NCBI RefSeq assembly: GCF_014705655.1
Contig: NZ_JACXIY010000009.1
Span: 62,001-126,000 of the forward strand
DNA from: Paenibacillus arenilitoris
GTDB lineage: Bacteria; Bacillota; Bacilli; Paenibacillales; Paenibacillaceae
Length of the DNA: 64,000 bases
Direction of reading: 5' to 3'
Positions 52,132 through 61,638 of this stretch are shown here, one piece after another. A program made the position numbers and the translations under genes. The notes beneath the pieces are model-generated. The model saw only the letters and a list, made by a program, of their open reading frames with translations. It ran no database searches and was not told where the DNA came from. Positions within the stretch are counted from its first letter, which is position 1; every line of letters starts with the position of its first letter.

Positions 52132-53493
52132 ATGCGTATTAATCACAACATTGCAGCTCTGAACACTCACCGTCAGTTGAGCACAAACTCCGCTAACACA
52201 AACAAATCCATCGAGAAATTGTCTTCCGGTCTTCGTATCAACCGTGCAGGCGACGACGCAGCTGGTCTGGCAATCTCCGAAAAAATGCGCGGACAAATCC
52301 GCGGATTGGATATGGCTTCGAAAAATGGTCAAGACGGTATTTCTTTGATTCAAACAGCAGAAGGTGCATTGAATGAAACTCATTCCATCCTTCAACGTAT
52401 GCGTGAACTGGCTGTTCAATCTGCCAACGATACAAATACGGCTTCCGACCGTGGAGAACTTCAAAAAGAAATTAATCAGCTTACTGCGGAAATTGACCGT
52501 ATCGGCAACACAACCGAATTTAATACAAAGAAACTCCTTAATGGCGGAGCCGCTGTAAACGCGTCGATTACAAATGCTAACGCAGCCGATGCGGGTAAAG
52601 TGAAAATTATCGGTGGAAGTGCTGATACTAAAGTTGGCGCTAACATTGAAATTACAGCTAAGACGGATGCAACCGCAGCAACTGATGTTACTACTGCAAC
52701 CTTTGCCAATAAAAGTACACTTCTAAGTGGGGCTAGCACTCTGACTCTGAATGGCGTATCATTTAATTTTGACGCTACTGACAGTGTCCAAAACGTGCTG
52801 GATGCTATTAATCAAGCAGGATTAGGCGTAACAGCTGCTCATGTAGATGGTGCAGGAATTACTCTAACATCGAATACTGTAGGAAGCAAATCTGAGTTTA
52901 CACTTTCTGGTGTAACTGGTGATTTTGCAGGGCTCGCAAGTGATACCGGGACAGATGCAGTAGTTACGTTAACTGGTGGTGAGTCCTACACATCGGATGG
53001 CAACAAAATCACTATCCAAAGCGGAAATGCTAAAGGACTTGAGTTTGAAATTAGCGGCGGTGCCCTTGCAGGTGCTGTAGACCTTGATGTTACTAGCAAT
53101 GGAGGTTTGAACTTCCAAATTGGCGCAAATGAAGGTCAAAATATGTATGTATCGGTTAGTGATATGCGTGCAACGGCACTTGGAGTAAATCAAATTGATG
53201 TTACAAGCGCATCTTCTGCTAATACATCGATTACAACAATTAATACGGCTATTGAGAAAGTTTCTGGTGAGCGTTCCAAACTTGGCGCGTATCAAAACCG
53301 TCTTGAACACACGATCAACAACCTGAACACTTCTTCCGAGAACCTGACGGCTGCTGAGTCCCGTGTGCGTGACGTAGATATGGCGAAAGAAATGATGGAG
53401 CAAACAAAGAACAACATCCTTGCTCAAGCTGCTCAAGCTATGCTTGCTCAAGCTAACCAACAACCGCAAGGCGTATTGCAACTTCTTCGTTAG
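52132..53493 (+). CDS. hag: Flagellin
   Basis: Filament subunit, 453 residues. The conserved D0/D1 ends are MRINHNIAALNTHRQLS with SSGLRINRAGDDAAGLAISEKM at the N-terminus and the C-terminal RVRDVDMAKEMMEQTKNNI and VLQLLR. Between them (about 145-365) is a Thr/Ala/Asp-rich variable region that includes a flagellin_IN-like TLNGVSFNFDATDSVQNVLDA split motif; this domain is absent from the short B. subtilis Hag. ATG 52132 follows GGGAGGAA. It has its own sigma-D promoter and CsrA-controlled leader. Confidence 0.97.
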   Translation: MRINHNIAALNTHRQLSTNSANTNKSIEKLSSGLRINRAGDDAAGLAISEKMRGQIRGLDMASKNGQDGISLIQTAEGALNETHSILQRMRELAVQSANDTNTASDRGELQKEINQLTAEIDRIGNTTEFNTKKLLNGGAAVNASITNANAADAGKVKIIGGSADTKVGANIEITAKTDATAATDVTTATFANKSTLLSGASTLTLNGVSFNFDATDSVQNVLDAINQAGLGVTAAHVDGAGITLTSNTVGSKSEFTLSGVTGDFAGLASDTGTDAVVTLTGGESYTSDGNKITIQSGNAKGLEFEISGGALAGAVDLDVTSNGGLNFQIGANEGQNMYVSVSDMRATALGVNQIDVTSASSANTSITTINTAIEKVSGERSKLGAYQNRLEHTINNLNTSSENLTAAESRVRDVDMAKEMMEQTKNNILAQAAQAMLAQANQQPQGVLQLLR

Positions 53494-53500
53494 TTCTAGT

Positions 53501-53545
53501 AAAAATAAGAGGGATCCTAGATTATCTAGGGTCCCTCTTATTTTT
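53501..53545 (+). terminator. Terminator after hag
   Basis: AAAAATAAGAGGGA-T-CCTAGA pairs with TCTAGG-G-TCCCTCTTATTTTT around TTA. The stem is long and the structure is symmetrical, so it may act in both directions. Confidence 0.93.
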
Positions 53546-53550
53546 ATCTA

Positions 53551-53578
53551 TAATTATTCGATACAGAGTAACCGATAT
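53551..53578 (+). promoter_or_regulatory. Candidate sigma-D promoter of flaG-fliD
   Basis: TAAT (53551-53554), 16 bases, then ACCGATAT (53571-53578): seven of eight at the -10 and three of four at the -35. Confidence 0.6.
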
Positions 53579-53615
53579 AATTATTAGAAAATAAACGTTG
53601 GGGGATTGGTTTGAT

Positions 53616-54026
53616 ATGAACATTAATCCATCAGTTACGGGAATAAACGGATCTATTGATCGTACAGCAGCAGAGAGTAAAACGACGGGATCAATTACAG
53701 AATCCATTCAAGTTTCTGCGAGCTCTACGAATTCGATCGCGACTTTTACGAATATGGAAGAGCTTAAGCGAGCTGAGCTGCGCGGAGAAAAACATACAGT
53801 AAGCGATGAGCAAATAGTTAAAGCGATCGAAAGCGCAATTAAGGCGATGCAGGGGAAATCAACTAATCTTGAGTTCGCCGTCCATGAAGAGACGAAGAGA
53901 ATTGCTGTAAAGGTGATAGACCGAGAGTCGGGCGAAATTATTCGTGAAATCCCCCCCGAGAAAACATTGGACTTTGTAGCCAAACTGTGGGAGATGGCAG
54001 GCATCCTGATTGATGAAAAACGATAG
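53616..54026 (+). CDS. flaG: FlaG family flagellar protein
   Basis: Protein of 136 residues, usually encoded before fliD and involved in filament length control in some species. The N-terminal half is Ser/Thr-rich and disordered; the C-terminal FlaG domain has LEFAVHEETKRIAVKVIDRESGEIIREIPPE split around Asp. ATG 53616 follows GGGGGATTGG; a TTG at 53598 is in frame but lacks a site. fliD starts 20 bases later. Confidence 0.92.
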   Translation: MNINPSVTGINGSIDRTAAESKTTGSITESIQVSASSTNSIATFTNMEELKRAELRGEKHTVSDEQIVKAIESAIKAMQGKSTNLEFAVHEETKRIAVKVIDRESGEIIREIPPEKTLDFVAKLWEMAGILIDEKR

Positions 54027-54046
54027 ATACGAAAGGAGCTTAAACA

Positions 54047-55840
54047 ATGCGGATTAGCGGTCTTGCCTCCGGCTTGGATACAGATACAATTATCAAGGAT
54101 CTTATGAACGCACAGCGAATACCGCTGGATAAGATGACTCAAAAGAAACAACTTCTCGAATGGAAGCGCGATGATTACCGTACGTTAAATAACAAAATAT
54201 TGGAGTTCCGCAATGCGGCCTTCGATATGAAGCTGCAATCCGGTTACTTGGCGAAGAAGGTATCTTCCTCACAGGAAAATATCGTTTCTGTTTCCGGAAC
54301 TCCAAATGCCAGCGAAGGACAGTACTCTATTCGAGTGGATCAATTAGCGGCTACAGCAGGCTTTAACACGGGGAATTTGAGTGGAGATGCAGGAGGCAGT
54401 AAAACATTAGACCTTAAACTCGGACTAACCGGTAATTCTACGCTCACCTTGACTGGGGATAAAGGATCGGCGAACATCGCAATAAAAACAACGGATACGA
54501 TAGACCAGCTGGTAAAGGCGGTTAATGATCAATCGAATGTTACGGGTATCAAAGCGACGTATGATTCAACGATGGACCGTCTGTTCTTTGTATCGGCGAA
54601 GACAGGACAAGCTTCGAAAATAGACATGAAGATCGTGAATGATGGTACGGCAACGAATATGGATCTGAACGCCGCTTTAAATATGTCTTCAAGGACGATA
54701 ACGGGCGGAGCAATCGCTACTCCGATCAGCGCGGATAATCAAACGTTCACCATGAAGGTTGATGGAACGGATTATAACTTTAGTGTAACGAATGCAACCA
54801 CAATCGAAGAACTTGTCGACCAAATGAATGAAAGCTTGACGGACACAGGCATCACGGCATCGTTAAGCAATGGGCAACTCGTTTTAGAAAATTCGCTACT
54901 AAAACCGGTCGCTTTCTCAGATTCCAATTCAGGAGCAGTGGTAACCAATCTAGGTCTGCAATCAGCATTAACTGCTTCAACTCAGATCAATGTTACCGGA
55001 ACGAACGCCAAAGTACTCTTTAATGGAATTGCATCGGAATACGAGTCGAACAATTTTTCTATTGCAGGAATGACATTTGATGCTAAGCAAGTGAGCGCGG
55101 ATACGGTAACCGTAGGCGTATTACAGGATGTCGATGCTGTAGTCGAAAACATTAAAAAGTTTGTCGAAAAATACAATTCTCTAATTGACGAAATCAATAA
55201 GGAAACTTTAGAAAAACGGAACCGAGACTTTCAACCATTAACCCAAGCTCAAAAAGATGAGATGGAAGAAGATGATATCAAACGTTGGGAAGAGAAAGCA
55301 AAAAGCGGTATGCTTGCTAATGACCAGCTGCTTAGCAGCGGCGTTTATTCCCTCCGTCGTATCTTATCGGATACGGTTAACGGTTTACCTGTTGGGCAAT
55401 TAAAAAGCTTGGCTGAAATCGGGATTTCAAATGCTAACGTGAGTGGATCGACTGTCTCAGGTGCGTATTCCGATCGGGGAAAATTGTATATTGATGAAAC
55501 AAAGCTAAAAAAAGCGATAACGGAAAATCCGGATGAAGTGATGACGCTGTTTACGACCGACGGCTCAACAGAATCAACTGATGGTATCGCTACAAGACTT
55601 TATGATAAAGCAGCGGCGTTATTCAATCAGATTACCGATCGGGCTGGTACGGCAACTTCTATAGAAAGCAATTATGAACTCGGTAAAGAAAGTCAACGGA
55701 TTTCCAAGCAGATGGCTGCCCTAACCGATCGTTTAACAGACTTGGAGACACGTTACTATAAACAATTCACGGCAATGGAAACCTTCATCAATCAGATGAA
55801 CTCTCAGAGTTCATGGCTTGCTCAGCAATTTAGCTCATAG
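54047..55840 (+). CDS. fliD: Flagellar filament capping protein FliD (HAP2)
   Basis: Cap that guides flagellin polymerisation at the filament tip, 597 residues. The N-terminus MRISGLASGLDTDTIIKDLM is the FliD_N signature; FliD_C has NNFSIAGMTFDAKQ and VVENIKKFVEKYNSLIDEIN; the C-terminal coiled part ends ETRYYKQFTAMETFINQMNSQ. AAAGGAG precedes the ATG. It forms an operon with flaG, fliS and the fliT-like gene. Confidence 0.95.
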   Translation: MRISGLASGLDTDTIIKDLMNAQRIPLDKMTQKKQLLEWKRDDYRTLNNKILEFRNAAFDMKLQSGYLAKKVSSSQENIVSVSGTPNASEGQYSIRVDQLAATAGFNTGNLSGDAGGSKTLDLKLGLTGNSTLTLTGDKGSANIAIKTTDTIDQLVKAVNDQSNVTGIKATYDSTMDRLFFVSAKTGQASKIDMKIVNDGTATNMDLNAALNMSSRTITGGAIATPISADNQTFTMKVDGTDYNFSVTNATTIEELVDQMNESLTDTGITASLSNGQLVLENSLLKPVAFSDSNSGAVVTNLGLQSALTASTQINVTGTNAKVLFNGIASEYESNNFSIAGMTFDAKQVSADTVTVGVLQDVDAVVENIKKFVEKYNSLIDEINKETLEKRNRDFQPLTQAQKDEMEEDDIKRWEEKAKSGMLANDQLLSSGVYSLRRILSDTVNGLPVGQLKSLAEIGISNANVSGSTVSGAYSDRGKLYIDETKLKKAITENPDEVMTLFTTDGSTESTDGIATRLYDKAAALFNQITDRAGTATSIESNYELGKESQRISKQMAALTDRLTDLETRYYKQFTAMETFINQMNSQSSWLAQQFSS

Positions 55841-55851
55841 GAGGTAATCGT

Positions 55852-56283
55852 ATGCTAGCACAACAACAGCAGCGTAATAAATACCTGCAGACCACCGTTC
55901 AAACCGCAACTCCTCAGCAGCTTCTTATTATGCTTTATGACGGTGCTATTCGTTTCTGCCGCCAAGGGATTGAAGCAATCAGGGGGGGAAATTATGCAGC
56001 AGCTAACACCAGCTTCCTGAGAACTCAGGATATCATCAACGAGTTTATCATTACGATTGATCGGACATCACCGATTTCTGAGAGTTTAATTTATTTATAT
56101 GAATATTTTAATACCCGGCTCGTTGAGGCTAACATGAAGAAAAATGTCGAGCCAGCCGAAGAGGTGCTCGGACACCTTGTAGAGCTTAAGGAAACGTGGA
56201 TACAAGCTGCCAAGCAATACAATCAGATCGCGGGACAAGCCGGTGGAAACACTTTTACAGCGACTCAATCAACTGTCGTCTGA
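55852..56283 (+). CDS. fliS: Flagellin export chaperone FliS
   Basis: Cytosolic chaperone that binds the C-terminus of flagellin and stops early polymerisation. It has 143 residues and a four-helix pattern with NKYLQTTVQTATPQQLLIMLYDGA (family signature, in two pieces) and YEYFNTRLVEANMKKN. AGGAGGT precedes the ATG by seven bases. The last 41 bases overlap the next gene. FliS also antagonises FliW-FlgM circuits in Bacillus. Confidence 0.95.
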   Translation: MLAQQQQRNKYLQTTVQTATPQQLLIMLYDGAIRFCRQGIEAIRGGNYAAANTSFLRTQDIINEFIITIDRTSPISESLIYLYEYFNTRLVEANMKKNVEPAEEVLGHLVELKETWIQAAKQYNQIAGQAGGNTFTATQSTVV

Positions 56284-56581
56284 GCTGGTTTCCAATCTTC
56301 GCGGAAGCGTGCTCGAAGAGATCGATGCCTATATGGAGGAGCGGGACCGGATCTTCGCCGAGCTCGAAAGGCTGGGTCCGCCCTCCTCATCCCAAGTCGC
56401 GGAGCATCGGCAACAGGTCGAGCGCCTATTCGCAATGGATCGGATCATTATTGGCAGAATGACCGAGCTGCGAGACGAGGCTAACCGGGAGATCGACAAG
56501 CTCAATAAAGGCAAGCGATCGAAAATGTTGTACGAGTCGTCCTACGGCGACGACAGCCTGTTTTTCGACAGGAAACGATAA
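56243..56581 (+). CDS. fliT: FliT-like flagellar protein
   Basis: Helical protein of 112 residues at the usual place of fliT, after fliS. The sequence is charged, with heptad-like segments (LLQRLNQLSSELVSNLRG, EEIDAYMEERDRIFAELERL), and no membrane segment. The predicted start is GTG 56243, inside fliS by 41 bases, which implies coupling; a start after the fliS stop would lose part of the first helix. The call rests on position and helical character, as FliT is poorly conserved in sequence. Confidence 0.6.
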   Translation: METLLQRLNQLSSELVSNLRGSVLEEIDAYMEERDRIFAELERLGPPSSSQVAEHRQQVERLFAMDRIIIGRMTELRDEANREIDKLNKGKRSKMLYESSYGDDSLFFDRKR

Positions 56582-56629
56582 GCCCGAAAAGGGCTTACAG
56601 CAACCATGTATTCGCTTACAACAAATTGT

Positions 56630-56659
56630 TTGACAATTTCGAGGGACTGGTGTTATATT
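56630..56659 (+). promoter_or_regulatory. Sigma-A promoter of the cold-shock gene
   Basis: TTGACA (56630-56635), 18 bases, then TATATT (56654-56659). It lies 63 bases before the start codon. Confidence 0.75.
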
Positions 56660-56721
56660 CAATTTGTGGGTTACACGATGTGATGCCTCACAGTATTTGA
56701 AGATGAAGGGAATGTTTGCAC

Positions 56722-56919
56722 ATGCAAGGTAAAGTGAAATGGTTTAACGCAGAGAAGGGCTATGGATTCATCGAGACTGAGCAAGGCGGCGACGTATTTG
56801 TTCATTTCTCCGCAATCCAATCCGAAGGTTTCAAGACGCTCGAAGAAGGCCAATCGGTTGAATTCGATATTGTTGAAGGCGCTCGTGGCCCACAAGCTGC
56901 AAACGTTGTAAAACTGTAA
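56722..56919 (+). CDS. Cold-shock protein (CspA/CspB family)
   Basis: Single-strand nucleic-acid-binding RNA chaperone of 65 residues, one OB-fold. RNP-1 is KGYGFIE and RNP-2 is VFVHFSAI, with the N-terminus [18 protein letters not shown] 56722 is chosen, preceded by AAGGGA about ten bases upstream; the in-frame TTG at 56716 would add two residues. It is a single-gene unit between a strong promoter and a terminator. Confidence 0.96.
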   Translation: MQGKVKWFNAEKGYGFIETEQGGDVFVHFSAIQSEGFKTLEEGQSVEFDIVEGARGPQAANVVKL

Positions 56920-56969
56920 TCATTGGCTGATCCAGCCACCCATTAGGGTTAGTGGATAAGTACACACGC

Positions 56970-56996
56970 AAGCTCCGGGCAACCGGAGCTTTTTTC
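56970..56996 (+). terminator. Terminator after the cold-shock gene
   Basis: AAGCTCCGG / CCGGAGCTT with loop GCAA, continuing into TTTTT. Compact perfect stem. Confidence 0.93.
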
Positions 56997-57113
56997 TGTT
57001 CAATTGGATGTGATATTAACTGACATATGAGCAAATGACACCTATCAAGGAAAGCGGAGCCAGCCTCCCAGACGATAACTTGTCTGAAAATTCACAATAA
57101 ACTAAAAACAATT

Positions 57114-57142
57114 TTGAACTCGCCGCCTGCATATGTTATAAT
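57114..57142 (+). promoter_or_regulatory. Sigma-A promoter of hpf
   Basis: TTGAAC (57114-57119), 17 bases, then TATAAT (57137-57142), 27 bases before the start codon. No sigma-H or sigma-B element was recognised here, although B. subtilis hpf (yvyD) uses both. Confidence 0.75.
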
Positions 57143-57168
57143 AAGAGTATGTAAAGGAGGAGTTCCAC

Positions 57169-57714
57169 ATGAATTACAACATTCGAGGTCAACGCTTTCA
57201 AGTAACCGATGCTTTGAGAGACTACGTCGAAAAGAAACTCAACCGGTTGGACAAATATTTCGAAGAACCAATCGCCTCCGAAACTAACGTAACGCTAGCG
57301 GTAACCAAAGGAAAACATACGGTCGAAGTAACGATTCCGCTGCCAGGCGTCATGCTGAGAGCCGAGGAGAAGAGCGAGGACATGTACGCCTCGATCGACC
57401 TGGTAACGGACAAACTCGAACGGCAAATACGTAAACATAAGACGAAAGTGAACCGCAAATTCCGCCAAGGCCACGGCGTCCGTTCGTTGTTCCGGGAAGA
57501 GGGCTCTGCCGTCGGCGTCCTCGAGGAGGAGGACGATCTGGAGCTCGTAAGAACAAAGCGCTTCCCGCTGAAGCCGATGGACGTGGAAGAGGCCATTTTG
57601 CAAATGAATATGGTTGGACATAATTTCTTCGTATTCGCGAACGTGGATAATAAGGAAGTCAACGTGGTATACAAACGCAGCGACGGCAAATACGGTTTAA
57701 TCGAGCAAGGCTGA
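57169..57714 (+). CDS. hpf: Ribosome hibernation promoting factor, long form
   Basis: Binds the 30S subunit and pairs ribosomes into inactive 100S dimers in stationary phase. It has 181 residues: an N-terminal HPF domain (about 1-98, MNYNIRGQRFQVTDALRDYVEKK in two parts, then KLERQIRKHKTK), a linker, and the C-terminal dimerisation domain (about 122-178, RTKRFPLKPMDVEEAILQM and the end YGLIEQG). AAAGGAGG precedes the ATG. The long form is normal for Gram-positives. Single-gene unit with its own promoter and terminator. Confidence 0.96.
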   Translation: MNYNIRGQRFQVTDALRDYVEKKLNRLDKYFEEPIASETNVTLAVTKGKHTVEVTIPLPGVMLRAEEKSEDMYASIDLVTDKLERQIRKHKTKVNRKFRQGHGVRSLFREEGSAVGVLEEEDDLELVRTKRFPLKPMDVEEAILQMNMVGHNFFVFANVDNKEVNVVYKRSDGKYGLIEQG

Positions 57715-57735
57715 ACTAATTCGCAAATTACTACG

Positions 57736-57768
57736 AGCCTTTTCTCCATAAGGGAGAAGAGGCTTTTT
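57736..57768 (+). terminator. Terminator after hpf
   Basis: AGCCTTTTCTCC pairs with GGGAGAAGAGGCT around ATAA, with one wobble or bulge, then TTTT. Confidence 0.88.
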
Positions 57769-57786
57769 CATTTCCAACACCTCTCG

Positions 57787-57815
57787 TTGCGGCGGTGTCG
57801 ACAAACTGATACAAT
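57787..57815 (+). promoter_or_regulatory. Candidate sigma-A promoter of secA
   Basis: TTGCGG (57787-57792), 17 bases, then TACAAT (57810-57815), 38 bases before the start codon. Confidence 0.55.
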
Positions 57816-57852
57816 TTAAGGCAAAGAGGCGTAATGACGAAAGGGGAATTCC

Positions 57853-60360
57853 ATGCTCGGACTAGTTAAGAAAATTTTTGGCGATCAAAACGAGCGCGAA
57901 GTAAAACGGCTCCAGCGAACGGTAGATGAAATAAATGCGATGGAATCGAAATTCACGGGTCTGTCCGACGAGGCGCTTCGCGCGAAGACCGAAGAGTTCA
58001 AAGCAAGGCTCGAAAAGGGAGAGACGCTTGACCAGCTGCTTCCGGATGCTTTCGCGACGGTGCGCGAAGCATCCAAGCGGACGCTTGGCATGCGTCATTT
58101 CGACGTGCAGCTGATGGGCGGCATGGCGCTGCACGAGGGCAAAATCGCGGAGATGCGAACGGGCGAAGGGAAAACGCTCGTCGGTACGCTGCCGGTCTAC
58201 TTGAACGCGCTGCTCGGCAAAGGCGTTCACGTCGTAACGGTTAATGGCTATTTGGCCCAGCGCGATAGCGAGATCATGGGGAAGGTCTACGAATTTCTCG
58301 GCCTGACCGTCGGTTGCAACCTGCACGGCTTGTCGCATGACGAGAAGCAAGCGGCTTACGCATGCGACATCACCTATGGTACGAATAACGAGTTCGGCTT
58401 CGATTACTTGCGCGACAACATGGTGCTTTACAAGGAACAAATGGTTCAGCGCCCGCTGTATTATGCGATTATTGACGAGGTGGACTCCATTCTTGTCGAC
58501 GAAGCGCGGACCCCGCTCATTATTTCCGGACAGGCCGCCAAGTCGACGGAGCTTTATTTTGCGGCGGATCGTTTCGTCGGCAAGTTGAAAGAGGAAGAAG
58601 ATTTCACGATCGACATTAAGGTGAAGAGCGTCATGCTGACGGAAGCGGGCGTCGAGAAGGCGGAGAAGGCGTTCCATATCGAGAACCTGTTCGACCATGC
58701 CAACGTGCTGCTGAATCATCATATTCAACAGGCGCTGAAGGCTAATTTCATCATGAAGCGCGACGTCGACTACGTGGTGCAGGAAGATGAAGTCGTCATC
58801 GTCGACGAATTTACGGGCCGCCTCATGGCGGGCCGCCGGTACAGCGACGGCTTGCACCAAGCGATCGAAGCGAAGGAGCAGCTGAAGGTTCAGAACGAGA
58901 GCATGACGCTCGCGACGATCACGTTCCAGAACTACTTCCGGATGTACCGCAAGCTGGCCGGCATGACCGGTACGGCGAAGACGGAGGAAGAAGAGTTCAA
59001 GCGCATCTACGGACTTGAAGTCATTCAGGTGCCGACGAACCGCACGATGATCAGGAAGGACATCGCGGATGTCGTCTACAAGACGGAGAACGGCAAGTTC
59101 AAAGCGGTCGTGGAGGAAATCGTGCAGCGACACGCCAAGAATCAGCCTGTGCTCGTCGGCACGATCTCGATCGAAAATTCGGAGAAGCTTTCCGATATGC
59201 TGATGCGCAAAGGCATTTCGCACAAGGTGCTGAACGCGAAGTTCCACGCCGAGGAAGCGGAGATCATCTCGCGCGCCGGTCAGGCGGGAGCCGTGACGAT
59301 CGCGACGAACATGGCCGGCCGCGGTACGGACATTCTGCTGGGCGATGGAGTGGCGGATCTCGGCGGCCTGCATATTGTCGGCACGGAGCGGCATGAGAGC
59401 CGCCGGATCGATAACCAGCTGCGCGGACGCGCAGGCCGTCAAGGCGACCCGGGCTCGTCGCAATTTTATTTGTCGCTGGAAGACGAGCTGATGCGCCGCT
59501 TCGGCTCCGAGAACATTATGGGCATGATGGACCGCCTCGGCCTTGACGACGACCAGCCGATCGAGAGCCGCATGATTTCGCGGGCGATCGAGTCCGCGCA
59601 GAAGCGCGTCGAAGGCAATAACTTCGACGTCCGGAAGGTCGTCCTGCAGTACGACGACGTCATGAACCAGCAGCGCGAAGTCATTTACAAGCAGCGCCGC
59701 GACATCCTTGGCTCCGAGAACATCCGCCAGGAGGTCATGGACATGATCAAGCCGGTCATCGAGCGCATCGTGGAAGCGCACTGCGCCGAGGATATTCCGG
59801 AAGAATGGGATCTGCAGGCGATCGTCGACTACGCGAACGCGACGTTCCTGGAGGAAGGCTCGCTGACCGTGGGAGAGATCGAACGCAAAGAGAAGGAAGA
59901 TATCGTGGAGTATATCTTCAACAAGGTCGTCGCCGCCTACGACGTGAAGGAAGAGCAGCTCGGCGCGGAGACGATGCGCGAGTTCGAGAAGGTCGTCGTC
60001 CTGCGCGCGGTAGACAGCAAGTGGATGGATCATATCGACGCGATGGATCAGCTGCGCCAAGGCATCCATCTGCGGGCGTACGGCGGTACGGATCCGCTTC
60101 GCGAATACCAATTCGAAGGCTTCGAGATGTTCAAGGAAATGATCGAGCATATCCAGGAAGAAGTCGCGAAGTATATCATGAAGGCTCGCGTGGAGAACAA
60201 CCTGGAGCGCCAAGAGGTTGCCAAAGGCCAGACGTCGACGACGAGCGGCGGCGGCGAGGCGCAGGAGAAACGCCCCGTGAAGCGCGAAGAGCGCGTCGGC
60301 CGCAACGACGCATGCCCTTGCGGCAGCGGCAAGAAGTATAAGCAGTGCCACGGGAAGTAA
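57853..60360 (+). CDS. secA: Preprotein translocase ATPase SecA
   Basis: Motor that pushes unfolded precursor proteins through SecYEG. It has 835 residues, a normal length. Walker A is MRTGEGKT (101-108), and [16 protein letters not shown] forms the DEAD box region. The second nucleotide fold has [15 protein letters not shown] and [15 protein letters not shown]. The C-terminal zinc motif [13 protein letters not shown] is intact. AAAGGGG precedes the ATG. prfB follows after 64 bases, the order found in Bacillus. Expected to export the many signal-peptide proteins in this window. Confidence 0.98.
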   Translation: MLGLVKKIFGDQNEREVKRLQRTVDEINAMESKFTGLSDEALRAKTEEFKARLEKGETLDQLLPDAFATVREASKRTLGMRHFDVQLMGGMALHEGKIAEMRTGEGKTLVGTLPVYLNALLGKGVHVVTVNGYLAQRDSEIMGKVYEFLGLTVGCNLHGLSHDEKQAAYACDITYGTNNEFGFDYLRDNMVLYKEQMVQRPLYYAIIDEVDSILVDEARTPLIISGQAAKSTELYFAADRFVGKLKEEEDFTIDIKVKSVMLTEAGVEKAEKAFHIENLFDHANVLLNHHIQQALKANFIMKRDVDYVVQEDEVVIVDEFTGRLMAGRRYSDGLHQAIEAKEQLKVQNESMTLATITFQNYFRMYRKLAGMTGTAKTEEEEFKRIYGLEVIQVPTNRTMIRKDIADVVYKTENGKFKAVVEEIVQRHAKNQPVLVGTISIENSEKLSDMLMRKGISHKVLNAKFHAEEAEIISRAGQAGAVTIATNMAGRGTDILLGDGVADLGGLHIVGTERHESRRIDNQLRGRAGRQGDPGSSQFYLSLEDELMRRFGSENIMGMMDRLGLDDDQPIESRMISRAIESAQKRVEGNNFDVRKVVLQYDDVMNQQREVIYKQRRDILGSENIRQEVMDMIKPVIERIVEAHCAEDIPEEWDLQAIVDYANATFLEEGSLTVGEIERKEKEDIVEYIFNKVVAAYDVKEEQLGAETMREFEKVVVLRAVDSKWMDHIDAMDQLRQGIHLRAYGGTDPLREYQFEGFEMFKEMIEHIQEEVAKYIMKARVENNLERQEVAKGQTSTTSGGGEAQEKRPVKREERVGRNDACPCGSGKKYKQCHGK

Positions 60361-60424
60361 GAACGGCTTCCGCGGCTGCGGCATACGGTGGAATGAACAT
60401 TTATTTTGAGGTGAAGCGGACGCT

Positions 60425-61532
60425 ATGATAGACATTACGGTGAAACAAGACCTGCGCGAAATGGCGGGGCGGCTCCAAGAACTTAGGGGGTCTCTTTGAC
60501 TTAGATCTCAAACAGGAGATCATTGCCAACTTTGAAGAAAAAATGACGATGCCCGATTTCTGGGACGACAACGAGAAGGCGCAGAGCGTCATCTCCGAGC
60601 TGAACGCGGTCAAGTCGGTCGTCGAGCAGTACGGCAAGCTGAACGGCGAGCAGGAGGATCTGCAAATGATGCTCGAGCTTGCGGAGGAGGAAGGCGACGA
60701 GTCGCTGGAGGCGGACGTCGTAGCCGGCGTGCAGGCTCTTCTCGTGAAGCTTGGCGAGTTCGAACTGCAGCTGCTGCTCAATCAGCCGTACGACAAGCTG
60801 AACGCGATTGTCGAGCTTCATCCGGGCGCGGGCGGCACGGAGTCCCAGGATTGGGGCTCGATGCTCTACCGGATGTACACCCGCTGGGCGGAGAAGCGCG
60901 GCTTCAAGGTCGAGCTGCTCGATTACCAGCCGGGCGACGAGGCGGGCATCAAGAGCGTGACGTTGCTCGTCAAAGGCTACAACGCCTACGGGTATTTGAA
61001 GGCGGAGAAGGGCGTGCACCGGCTCGTCCGCATCTCGCCGTTCGATTCGGCCGGACGCCGCCACACGTCCTTCGCCTCGCTCGACGTCGTGCCCGAGATC
61101 GACGACAGCATCGAGATCGAAATCCGCAGCGAGGATTTGAAGATCGATACGTACCGTGCGAGCGGAGCGGGCGGCCAGCACGTCAACAAGACGGAGTCGG
61201 CCATCCGGATTACGCACATTCCGACGGGCATTGTCGTCGCTTGCCAGCAGGAGCGCTCGCAGATCCAGAACCGCGAGCGCGCGATGAACATGCTCCGCTC
61301 CAAGCTGTATGAGCGCAAGATCGAGGAGCAGATGAAGGAACTGGCGGAAATTCGCGGCGAGCAATCGGATATTGCCTGGGGCAGCCAGATTCGCTCCTAC
61401 GTCTTCCATCCGTACAGCATGGTCAAGGATCATCGCACGTCGGTGGAGACGGGCAACGTCGGCGCCGTCATGGACGGGGATCTGGATATGTTCATCGACG
61501 GTTACCTGCGCAGCCAAATTCGGCACGACTAG
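60425..61532 (+). CDS. prfB: Peptide chain release factor 2, with programmed +1 frameshift
   Basis: Releases peptides at UGA and UAA codons. The gene is read as 60425-60496 joined to 60498-61532, giving 368 residues. The first frame ends after 24 codons at TGA 60497-60499 in CTT-TGA-C, preceded by the Shine-Dalgarno-like AGGGGG (60485-60490); this is the classic RF2 autoregulatory slippage site. After the shift the frame continues DLDLKQEII. The release motif GGQ is at 249-251, and the RF2 discriminator SPF is present in [16 protein letters not shown] 60425 follows GAGGTG. Located after secA as in other Bacilli. Confidence 0.97.
60485..60500 (+). promoter_or_regulatory. prfB +1 frameshift site
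   Basis: AGGGGG, then TCT, CTT-TGA-C. The stimulatory Shine-Dalgarno-like run lies three bases before the slippery CTT-T, as in E. coli and B. subtilis prfB. Slow release at the UGA when RF2 is scarce allows the shift. Confidence 0.96.
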
Positions 61533-61564
61533 CGCGTTAAGACATGAAATAGAATAACAATGGG

Positions 61565-61607
61565 GAAGAGTTCCGACACGGGCAAACGGTGAGGGGCTCT
61601 TCTTTTT
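61565..61607 (+). terminator. Terminator after prfB
   Basis: GAAGAG-T-TCC pairs with GGG-G-CTCTTC around an 18-base GC-containing loop, then TTTTT. Moderate stem. Confidence 0.75.
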
Positions 61608-61638
61608 GCGAAATTGAGCGTCCAAGGAGACTGATGGC

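Noticed and set aside
57862..60435. 857-codon open frame on the minus strand opposite secA
   Set aside because: It mirrors secA exactly, has no ribosome site and gives an Arg/His/Leu-rich composition typical of antisense shadows in GC-rich DNA.
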